Shown here: piece after piece, positions 1 to 8,205 of the stretch
How the letters are laid out: every line of letters begins with the position of its first letter
How positions within the stretch are numbered: position 1 is the first letter of the stretch
NCBI GenBank assembly: GCA_002298905.1
Contig: DBMA01000014.1
Location: 1-22,744, forward strand
Source of the DNA: Mycoplasma sp. UBA710
GTDB lineage: Bacteria; Bacillota_I; Bacilli_A; Mycoplasmatales; Metamycoplasmataceae
Direction: 5' to 3'
Length of the DNA stretch: 22,744 nt
Position numbers and translations under genes: made by a program
Notes under the pieces: model-generated
What the model saw: only the letters and a program-made list of their open reading frames with translations
The model's database searches: none
What the model was told of the DNA's origin: nothing

Positions 1-46
1 ATATGTTAAATTATATAATAATATTAAATATTTTTACACAATTAAA

Positions 47-58
47 TATAATTATAAT
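47..58 (+). promoter_or_regulatory. Candidate gltX promoter -10 region
   Basis: Two overlapping-style TATAAT hexamers sit back to back at 47-52 and 53-58, just before the gltX ATG at 61. No convincing -35 box is seen at the right distance, and there is no Shine-Dalgarno sequence between the hexamers and the ATG. If the 47-52 hexamer is used, transcription would begin within a few bases of the start codon, giving a leaderless or nearly leaderless mRNA. AT-rich DNA makes TATAAT common, so this is only a candidate. Confidence 0.45.
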
Positions 59-60
59 TT

Positions 61-1458
61 ATGAAAGAAATAAGAACAAGATATGCTCCTTCTCCTACAG
101 GGTTTTTACACATTGGCGGTGCTAGAACTGCTTTATTTAACTATTTATTTGCTAAGCATAATAACGGAAAATTTATTTTTCGTTTAGAGGATACTGATGT
201 ATCTAGAAATGTAATAGGAGGCGAAGAATCACAGTTAAACAATCTTGCTTGATTAAAAATTATTCCAGATGAGTCACCAATTAATCCTAATGAAAAATTT
301 GGTAAATATCGCCAAACAGAAAAATTAGAAAGATATAATGAAATTATCGAGAAAATGATTAAAGATGGAACAGCATATATTGCATTTGATTCTTCTAATG
401 AACTAGAGGAGCAAAGAAAAGAACAAGAAGCAAGAGGAATAATGTCTTTTCGTTATGATAGAAATTGACTAAAAATATCTAAAGAAGAGAAAGAAAAAAG
501 ATTAAGAAATAAAGAATATTCTATAAGAGTTGCTCTACCTAAAAATAAAGTATATAGTTGAAATGATTTAGTTAGAGGTAATATTAGTGTTAATACAAAC
601 GAAATAGGTGATTGAGTTATTCAAAAATCTGATGGTTATCCAACATATAATTTTGCAGTTGTTGTTGACGATCATGATATGGAAATTACCCATGTTTTTA
701 GAGGAGAAGAACATATTACTAATACCCCAAAACAATTAGCTATTTATGATTTATTAAATTGAGAAAATCCTTCTTTTGGTCATCTTACTATTATTACAAA
801 CATGGAAGGTAAAAAATTATCTAAAAGAGATACAACTTTATCTCAATTTATAGAAGATTACAAAAATGATGGATATATTCCCGATGCTATTTTTAATTTT
901 TTAGCTCTTTTAGGATGAACATCTGATGATGCTACAGAAATAATGTCTATTGAAGAATTGATTAAAAAATTTGATTATCATCGTTTATCAAAATCTCCTT
1001 CTAAATTTGATATTAATAAAATGAATTGATTTTCAAAACAATATATGAAAAAAGAAAATAATGAGAATTTGATTTCAAAAATAAATTTTTCTACAAATCA
1101 TGATCAATTATGAAAAAATCTTTTTATTGAAACATATAAACAAAGTTGTTGTAATATAAAAGAAATGAATGAATCTCTTAAAATTTATGAGCAAAAATTA
1201 GAACCAATTCAAGATGTAAATAATAATGTTATTAATGAATTTATTAATCAATTAAAATCAAGAGAATTTACTATTGAAAATATTCAAGAAGCAATTAATA
1301 AAACAAAAGCAATAACCAATACTAGTGGTAAGGAATTGTTTATGACCATTAGAAAAGTAACTACAAATTTAGAGCACGGACCCGAATTAAGTAAAACTAT
1401 ATTTTTATTTGGAAAAGAAAAAATTTATTATAGATTGGGTATTAAAAATGAAAATTAA
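61..1458 (+). CDS. gltX: Glutamyl-tRNA synthetase (class I)
   Basis: Attaches glutamate to tRNA-Glu. Because GatCAB is encoded in the same window, it probably also charges tRNA-Gln (non-discriminating GluRS). The 465-aa protein is of normal length. It has the class I ATP-binding signature PSPTGFLHIGG (residues 10-20) and the second signature KKLSKR (251-256, KMSKS equivalent), plus the family stretch HVFRGEEHITNTPKQ between them. Several in-frame TGA codons (first at 250-252) fall where family members have tryptophan, for example LLGW and MNW, so they read as Trp. The start has no Shine-Dalgarno. The 3' end overlaps the next gene by 11 bp. Discriminating versus non-discriminating specificity is inferred from context, not read from residues. 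Confidence 0.97.
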
Positions 1459-1843
1459 TTTTAAGTCAGTTAGAACAGAAATGAATGGAGAAAAAAACAT
1501 TATTAAATTTGATTCAAAATTAGAAATTGATTATGAAAATGAATTTAAGTGTTTAATTTTTAATGAAAATAGAAATGATAAAATCATTACTAATCGTTTA
1601 GAATATTCAAATGATACTTTAAGAATATATAGCGGAATAACTTCATTGCATTGTAAATTAAATGAAGTTATTAAAAATAATTTAATTATTGATGAAAGTA
1701 AACAAATATTTTTTATTTATACAAAAATGATTGCTATGAATGTTGAAAATGAAAATGATTTAGTTTTTGAATATTTAATATGTGTTGATGATAAATTTGA
1801 ACATAATACAAATATTAAATTAGAATTAAAAATCATAGATTAA
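1448..1843 (+). CDS. Small YwiB/DUF1934-like protein, function unknown
   Basis: 131-aa acidic soluble protein with no signal peptide or membrane segment. I chose the ATG at 1448, which overlaps the end of gltX by 11 bp, over the in-frame ATG at 1409, which lies deep inside gltX. The protein is rich in alternating hydrophobic/polar strands. Its pattern (SVRTEMNGE near the start, LRIYSG in the middle, TKMIAMN and FEYLICVDD near the end, alternating strands to the C-terminus) resembles the small beta-barrel YwiB/DUF1934 proteins of Firmicutes, as I recall that family. No catalytic motif is visible. Co-transcription with gltX is likely given the overlap. It ends 2 bp from the stop codon of the convergent gene, with no terminator hairpin between them. 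The family assignment is tentative. Confidence 0.75.
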   Translation: MKINFKSVRTEMNGEKNIIKFDSKLEIDYENEFKCLIFNENRNDKIITNRLEYSNDTLRIYSGITSLHCKLNEVIKNNLIIDESKQIFFIYTKMIAMNVENENDLVFEYLICVDDKFEHNTNIKLELKIID

Positions 1844-1845
1844 AT

Positions 1846-2931
1846 TTATTTTTTTAAATAATATTGAATTTTATTTCAAGTATTTTTTGCTCATATACCA
1901 ATTTTAGCTGGTATAAATGACCTTTTTACTTCAACATTTTGATATACATTTAATTTATAATATGAAGAGTTGATAATAATTCCTGCATGTAAGAAATATG
2001 ATATATATTGTACAAATAACATTAAATATAAAAAAGAACCAATTAATCCAAATTTTTCATAATTTAAAAATTTGCAAATAGATGAAAAAAGTAAAATAAA
2101 TAAAATAAGTGGTATTAAAGATGTTAGAATTCCTAAATTTAAATATGATCACTTCAATCTAATTGGTGAAATATATTTGAAAAGCAAACCAATTCCTATA
2201 TAACCAAAAATAAGTAAATATACAAATAAAAATGCATATAAAACATATTGATAAACTATCCTATTTATAATCATAGATGAAATTATTTGCATAATAGGAA
2301 TAAAAGAAATAGCAGAAATTGTAAAAAAAAGCGAAGAGAAAACTACAATAATTATTGACTTAATTCTTTTTCATAGAAAGTTTTGTCTATCTTCAAATCC
2401 ATATAACTCTGTAAAAGAATCTCTAAATTTTGATATTCCTTTAGAAGCAAATCAAATTGACGAAAATAAAAAAATAATTGTAAGAAAAATATTGGCAGCA
2501 TTTCAATCTAAACTAGTATTAAATAACGTGTTGAATCCAGGAATAATGAAATATATTATTTCGTTGATAAAGAATTCTTTTCATGATACATTTATTAAGG
2601 ATGTTGTAGAGATAACAATAATACTAATAGGAATTATTGAAAAAAACAAATAAAAAGCCACAGAAGATGGAATGAATTTAAATTTTCCAGATGATAAGAT
2701 AGAATATGTATTATTAGCAGTTATTTTCAATTTAGCTTTTGTTATATTTTTTCTATCAAAAGCAAAAACCAAAGAAATTCTTATTATAATTTGAACAATT
2801 TTAGAAAGTAAATTATCTTCTTTATAATGTTGAATTTCATAATTATTAGTTCAAGGAATTTTAGATTTGATGAATTTTTTATTCTTTTTTGGAATTGCTT
2901 TTCAACCTGATAAAATTTTATTTCTTTTCAT
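1846..2931 (-). CDS. YihY/UPF0761-family membrane protein
   Basis: 361-aa integral membrane protein. A polar N-terminal part of about 90 residues is followed by about six hydrophobic helices. The family pattern is clear: SSVAFYLFFSIIPISI opens the first helix, ELYGFEDRQNFLWKR forms the conserved cytoplasmic loop, FKYISPIRLKW follows, and a GSFLYLMLFVQYISYFLHAG-like last pair of helices ends the domain. Family members were once called 'ribonuclease BN', but that enzymatic label is not supported for YihY proteins and I do not use it. The frame contains TGA codons read as Trp. The ATG lies 4 bp after the gatB stop, so it is probably the last gene of the minus-strand run. The polar N-terminus is long for the family. 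The transported substrate, if any, is unknown. Confidence 0.88.
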
Positions 2932-2935
2932 TAAA

Positions 2936-4354
2936 CTAACTCTTTCTTAATATTTCTTCAATTAATTCTATTGTTAAAATGGGATTAGCTTGACCTTTTG
3001 AAATCTTCATAATTTCTCCTGTCATAAATTTTAAAGTTTTTTCTTTCTGATTTAAATAATCATTTTTTAAATATGGATATTTTTCTACTATATCATTAAT
3101 TCAAGATATTATTAAAGATTTATCAGAAATTAATTTAAATCCATGTTTTTCTATTAAATCATTAATTGAATGATTATTATCTACTAATAATGGAATTATT
3201 TGCTTTAATTGTTTCCCTGAAATAATGCCTTTTTCTAATAACAAAAGACACTCTTTTATATCTTGAGGTTTAATATTAATTAAAGAAATTTTTTTATTTA
3301 ATTTTTTTTCTAAAGGAATTATTTCTGAAAAAAACACCTTAACACTTTGATAAATATCATGATACTCAATTTGATCTATAAATTTAGCATAATCTATATT
3401 ATTGATAATTTGATTACAATAATTTTCAGGAACATTAAAAGATAAATATCTTTGCTTCATTTCTTGAGGTAATTCACTAATTTTGATACTATTAATTCAT
3501 TCTGGGTCTAATATGATAATAGGAATATTAGGATCTGGAAAATACTTATAATCTAGTGCGTTTGTTTTTTTTCTCATTGAAACTGTTTGCAATAAATTTT
3601 CATCAAAATTTTTTGTTTCTTGTTCTATTTTTTCTCCTCTTATTATTTTTTGAACTTGCAAATTATATTCATATTCTATTGCTGTTTTAACATTATTTAA
3701 TGAATTTAAATTTTTAATTTCTACTCTTGTTCCATATGTTTTTGTTCCTAACATTCTTACTGATAAATTAATATCTGCACGTAATGATCCTTTAGCCATA
3801 ATAGCATCTGAAATATCTAAAAATTTTGCTATTTTTTGAATTTCTTCTATATATTGAATAGCTTCTTCTGAGCTTTTGATATCAGGATAAGAAACAATTT
3901 CAATTAACGGAACTCCAGCACGATTATAATTAATTCATGTTTGATTATTTTGATGTTGTTGTCTTGCTGTATCTTCTTCGATATGGATTCTTTCTATAGA
4001 TATCTTTTTTGTTAATTGATTATTTGAAATTGTTATTGTTCCATTTTTGCCAATAGGTCTAAATTGTTGTGTTATTTGATATCCTTTTGGTAAATCTGTG
4101 TAAAAATAATTTTTTCGATCAAAATGCAATTCGGAATCAATTTCCATATTCAAAGCTTTCGCTAATTTTATTGCCTTAATTACAACTTCTTTATTAATTG
4201 TAGGTAAAGTTCCTGGATAGCCTAAATCGATTGGAGATATCAATGTATTTGGTTTGGCATCAAAATTATTCTCAATAGCACTAAACATTTTAGTTTTTGA
4301 ATTAATTTCTAAATGAATTTCTATACCAATTATTAATTCAAAATTTTTAATCAT
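2936..4354 (-). CDS. gatB: Asp/Glu-tRNA amidotransferase subunit B
   Basis: 472-aa tRNA-binding and kinase subunit of the GatCAB complex, which phosphorylates and amidates Glu on tRNA-Gln. Recognisable family segments in order are IGIEIHLE near the N-terminus, the DLGYPGTLP region, FYTDLPKGYQITQQ, IHIEEDTARQ, YNRAGVPLIEIVS, SLRADINLSVR, ALDYKYFPDPNIP, and the C-terminal YqeY-like tail with FMTGEIMKISKGQANP. Three in-frame TGA codons interrupt it if read as stops. All fall between conserved blocks of one continuous frame and are read as Trp. The ATG overlaps the end of gatA by 8 bp and has an AGGAG Shine-Dalgarno inside the gatA tail. Length is normal. Confidence 0.97.
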
Positions 4355-5669
4355 TATTTTCTCCTAATATTTTTTCAATATATAAAGCAAAAGATAATAA
4401 ATTTTTATCATTATATATTTTAGATTCTAAAGAAATATTAAAAGGCATATTTTCATATTCACCTAATTTTAAACTTATTGAAGGATTGCCAACTAAATTA
4501 GAAGAAGTTAAAATATATTCCATATATTTATAATCTTTTGTTTTATTAGAATTATCTATTTTAGGAGCAGTACGAGATGAAGAAGGAAAAATTAAAAAAT
4601 CAAATTTATCATATATTTCATTGAATCAATCACTTATTAATCTTCTCACTTTTTGAGCTTTAACAAAATATTTTTCTTGATTTTCTTTTTCAAGATAAAA
4701 CGATCCTAAAATTACTCTTCATTTTACCATTTCACCTAAATTTTTACTTCTTGTTTTTAATAAAATTTCTTCTCAATTTTCACCATCTTCTTGAGTTCCA
4801 AATGGAATACCTGTTAAATTAGATAAATTAGATGATGCTTCAGAAAAAGATATTATTTCATAAACAATTTTAATTAAATTTAATAATTCTTCATTTGGTT
4901 TAATTTTAATAATTTCTACATTTTCTTTATCTAATTTTTTTAATAAATCTTGATATTTTTTATCAACATAATCTTCTAACAAATAAGAACAATCTAAGTA
5001 AGCAATTGTTTTTGGTTTTTTCATTTGAACATTGCTAATATCTACATCACAAGAAGTTAAATCATATTTATCTCTACCAAATAATGTTTGAGCTATAATA
5101 ATACAATCATTAACTGAATGATTGAATCAAGCAACTGTATCCATAGATGAAGCATACGAAAATAAACCAAATCTTGAAATGGCTCCATAAGAAGGTTTGA
5201 ATCCTACTTTACCAATATTAGAAGCTGGTAATCTAACAGAATCACCTGTATCAGAACCAATGGCGCAACCTATATTTGAACTAAATGTAGCTGCTGCTCC
5301 TGAAGATGAACCACCAACATAATAATTTCTATTTAATGGATGATAAATAACTCCACGGTTAGAAAATGTTCCAGTTCCACCTAATCCAAATTCATCTAAA
5401 TTTGTTGAAGCAATTAATGTGGCCCCATTTTCATATAACTTATTTAAAATTGTGGCATTATAGTTTGCTACAAAATTATTTAATATATTTGAAGATGCAT
5501 CAGAAATAGATTCTTTTTTTGCATAATTATTTTTTAAAGTAAAAATTACTTGAGACAATTTACCTTCTTTATTGTTAAATAAATCATACACTTGCGCAAC
5601 AGCATTATTAGAATCTTTTTTTAATTCATCTTTTGCTTTTTCAAAATTACCTTTATATTGATATTTCAT
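4347..5669 (-). CDS. gatA: Glu-tRNA(Gln) amidotransferase subunit A (amidase)
   Basis: 440-aa glutaminase subunit that releases ammonia for the amidation done with GatB. The amidase-signature Ser-cisSer-Lys triad can be placed: Lys46 in TLKNNY, the serines of VGGSSSG (about 121-123), and nucleophile Ser144 in GSDTGDSVRLPAS. The Lys-to-nucleophile distance (98) matches that known in GatA (99 in the S. aureus enzyme), which supports the placement. The protein is short at the N-terminus by about 30 residues compared with typical GatA. The nucleophile motif has Asp where TGGS usually has the second Gly, and Leu where IRQPA usually has Gln. The C-terminal half is more divergent and contains several TGA codons read as Trp. 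It is preceded by gatC (6 bp gap, with an AAGGAAA ribosome site) and overlaps gatB. Confidence 0.96.
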
Positions 5670-5675
5670 TATTTT

Positions 5676-5966
5676 CTATTTCCTTTGAATAATTATAAAA
5701 TCTTCATTCTTTTCTTTTGCATTAGATAATGCTTGTTTTTTATCCAAAATAATGTTAGAATCTATTTCATCTTCTCTAAGAATAGTAATTGGTTTACCAA
5801 CTCTTATTAATGGCTCAACATTGCTAGTATCTATATTTTCTAAATCATTTAATTTTTGATAAATATTAGAAAATTCTTGATGTAATGTATTTATAAATTG
5901 ATTATCTATTTCTATATATATTTTTTTTCCAATTTTTTTAAAAAAATCTTCATTAAGTTTTATCAT
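5676..5966 (-). CDS. gatC: Glu-tRNA(Gln) amidotransferase subunit C
   Basis: 96-aa small subunit that wraps around GatA and GatB and stabilises the complex. The features are those of GatC: an amphipathic helical N-terminal half with an F..I....QKLNDLENIDTSNVEP segment, followed by an extended tail with LREDEI, equivalent to the usual 'LRxDxV' stretch. An in-frame ATG exists 12 bp upstream at 5978, but the GGAG Shine-Dalgarno lies between the two ATGs, partly inside the upstream codon, and has good spacing only for 5966. I therefore start at MIKLNEDF. It is directly followed by gatA and gatB, giving the standard C-A-B order. Weak sequence conservation is normal for this subunit; the neighbours make the call secure. 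Confidence 0.93.
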   Translation of the reverse strand: MIKLNEDFFKKIGKKIYIEIDNQFINTLHQEFSNIYQKLNDLENIDTSNVEPLIRVGKPITILREDEIDSNIILDKKQALSNAKEKNEDFIIIQRK

Positions 5967-5983
5967 ATTATTCTCCATATTAA

Positions 5984-6610
5984 TTAATGATGTTTAGTAT
6001 TATCTTGATCTTTTTTATCTTTACTAATGTTTAATAGTGTCTTTGTATCTACCATATTACTAGCTTTAGATGTTTTGTTCAAACGAATAAATTTATTTTT
6101 ATATTTAGCTTTTAGTTTTTCTTTTGCTAATTGTTCTTCTAATAAATGTTTTAATTCTTCTGCAGATAATTCAGAGGTGTCAAAATGCAACTCTTTCATA
6201 TCAATTGAAACTTTTCCTTTTAAAATTGCTAAATTACGATTTAAGTCATTAATTCTTTTATTTTGAATATTTAATTTTATTAAAGAGTTAATTAAAATAG
6301 CTAACATAATCACAAACATTAAAATAAACAACAAAATTAATCATGAAGCAGGTTCAGCAACATTAATGCCAAATATGTTAACTGCTATTCATTGAAAAAA
6401 ATTATAACTATCATAAGGGAATGTGGGTTTAAACTCTTTTACAATTCCTAAAATTAATAAATATGTAAAAAGAATTAAAAACAAAATATTGATTGCTAAT
6501 CAATTTATTATTGTTGAAGTAGGCAAATTCTTTTTTCTAAATGCAAAACCAAATCAAACAAATGATAGAATGGTCAATATTAAGAAAAAAACTGGAATAG
6601 CAATATTCAA
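5984..6610 (-). CDS. Three-helix membrane protein with charged tail, unknown
   Basis: 208-aa protein (as started here) that I do not recognise. It has three hydrophobic segments: residues about 2-22 (IAIPVFFLILTILSFVWFGF), about 35-55, and one around residues 85-110 (WLILLFILMFVIMLAILI). A long charged, probably helical or coiled-coil tail follows, containing the LSAEELKHLLEEQLAKEKLKAK region, and it ends in polar KDKKDQDNTKHH. The tail is likely cytoplasmic. No ATG gives the full first helix. TTG at 6610 follows an AAAGGG ribosome site with about 5-6 bp spacing, so I use TTG. An ATG at 6334 would remove the first two helices. TGA codons in the N-terminal part are read as Trp. It sits 17 bp upstream of gatC, so co-transcription with gatCAB is likely, without implying a shared role. 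Confidence 0.75.
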
Positions 6611-6657
6611 TTAATCCCTTTCTTAACTAATTAAAATTTATTTAGTTTTTTTATTTA

Positions 6658-6663
6658 ATTATA
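6658..6663 (-). promoter_or_regulatory. Candidate -10 box ahead of the gatCAB group
   Basis: A TATAAT hexamer on the minus strand lies about 48 bp upstream of the TTG start at 6610, in the only wider gap (60 bp) of the gyrA-to-yihY run. No clear -35 box is present. It could give the membrane protein-gatCAB-yihY genes their own promoter. Chance occurrence in AT-rich DNA is possible. Confidence 0.35.
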
Positions 6664-6670
6664 TTAAATA

Positions 6671-7354
6671 TTAATATTTATTTAATCCATTTCTTTTAAT
6701 ATAGGGCAATACAAATAAAGTATACATATATAATTTAAATTTTACTTTTGTCTTTTTTAAAAAATACTTAAAATCATATCGTTTTTTATACGATTTAATC
6801 TTCACTTCAATATAATTGGGTTTTTTATAGATTAAATTTAAAAAATTTTGGGGACTCATATTAAATTGAAATAGATATTTTATTGCTTCAAAAGAATTTT
6901 CATTATATATTCTGAATTTAGTATATGGATCATATATTTTCTTGCCAATTGATAATAAAATATATTTTTTGTTTTTTTTAAATTTATTAAATTTAGTAAG
7001 TCTTGAACCAAAAATCACACTTTTTTCAAAATTATAATCCTGATTTATAATATTAAATTTAATAATTTCATCAAGATTGATTAAGCCACATTCTCCAAAC
7101 TCAATTCATGTGTGATATTTTAAATTCTGGACGAATTGAAATCCTGCGCACAAAGCATTATAATATCCTGGATCATATGATAGTGGAATATTAGCTAATT
7201 TATGATTTTTTAAAATTCTATCAATGTGATCAGATTGAACTCTTGTGACAAAATATAAATCAAAGTTTTCTTCAAATTTAAGAATTTCTTCAATATTTTT
7301 TATTAATCATTCTTCATGGTTTTTTAGCACAAAAATAATACATTGATTTTTCAT
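6671..7354 (-). CDS. GT2-like (glycosyltransferase-fold) protein, degenerate
   Basis: 227-aa protein with the outline of a family 2 glycosyltransferase of GT-A fold: an opening strand CIIFVLKNHEEW, a SYDPGYYNALCAGFQFV stretch (about 59-75) like the usual 'G.g.A.n.G...A' nucleotide-side helix, the strand YHTWIEFGECGL (80-91), then VIFGSRLTK (113-121) and YDPYTKFRIYN (141-151), which resemble the 'gsR' and 'D..sgfr' segments. The metal-binding DxD position is occupied by EFGE, so catalysis is doubtful or altered. There is no membrane helix, and the C-terminus is very basic. The ATG lies 3 bp after the fmt stop, so it is translated in the same unit. TGA codons are read as Trp. Family assignment is by pattern only, and the donor or acceptor cannot be inferred. 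Confidence 0.7.
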
Positions 7355-7357
7355 AAT

Positions 7358-8197
7358 TTATATTATAGTTATTTTTTTCTTAGATTCTATTTGATATTCC
7401 TTAGCATATATAATTCCGTCTATACATTGAATAATAATAGGACTATTTATTTTCTCTTTTGATGCTTTAAAAATTTTTATTCTTTTATGTGTTTTTTGAT
7501 CAATAATATAAGCTCCAGGTTGTGAGCAGAGAGAATTAATTTTATTAATTGTATTCTCGATAGTGTCTAGTTCTAATAATTCATCTTCTTTAGATATCTT
7601 GGGAGCAAAAGAAACTAAACTTTCCTCTTGAGAAATTTTTTTAAATTTATTATTTTTAATTAAATTTAATCATTCAATAATATTTTGAGCAGCTAATGAA
7701 GATAATTTAATCAATAATGAATCATAATTATCACTTGGTAAAATATCTATTTCCTTTTGAAATAAGATATCCCCTGCATCCATTTTGCTAATCATTTCTA
7801 TTAAAGTAATTCCCGTTTTTTTATCACCTTTACAAATTGCATACTGAATTGGAGCTGCTCCTCGATATTTAGGTAACAAAGAAGCATGAATATTAAATGA
7901 TCCTATTTTTGCTAATAACAAAATATTTTCAGGAATAATTTGACCATATGCCATTGTAAAAAAAATATCAAATTCTAAATTTGATAATTCTTGATAAATA
8001 TCTAAAATTTTTTCTGGTTGATATATTTTAATATTATATTTTTGAGCAAGCTCAATAGTTGGTGGTGATGTTAAAATTTGTTTTCTTCCTACTCTTCGAT
8101 CAGGTTGAGCAATTAGACCAATAACTTCAAATGATTGAATAATATTTTCAAATGTTTCTACCGAAAAATTTGGAGTTCCTGCTAATATAATTTTCAT
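7358..8197 (-). CDS. fmt: Methionyl-tRNA formyltransferase
   Basis: Formylates Met on initiator tRNA using 10-formyl-tetrahydrofolate. The N-terminal domain is classic: MKIILAGTPNFS at the start, the FTMAYGQIIP strand, then FNIHASLLPKYRGAAPIQ with catalytic Asn102 and His104, and KMDAGD with Asp140. The spacing equals that of the E. coli catalytic residues 106/108/144. The C-terminal OB-like tRNA-binding domain is present but short, with LCSQPGAY and a basic end. At 279 aa it is roughly 35 residues shorter than the E. coli enzyme. A TGA at 7669-7671 is read as Trp. It begins 8 bp after the gyrA stop with a weak Shine-Dalgarno, so translational coupling to gyrA is likely. Confidence 0.96.
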
Positions 8198-8205
8198 ATT
8201 TATTC

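Noticed and set aside
1846..2931. Ribonuclease BN annotation for the YihY-family gene
   Set aside because: The protein is a six-helix membrane protein with no nuclease motif; the old RNase BN label for this family is a misassignment.
6625..6647. Inverted repeat (AACTAA ... TTAGTT) followed by a T-run on the plus strand
   Set aside because: The T-run is on the plus strand, where no gene ends; on the minus strand no T-run follows. One stem mismatch and almost no G-C pairs.
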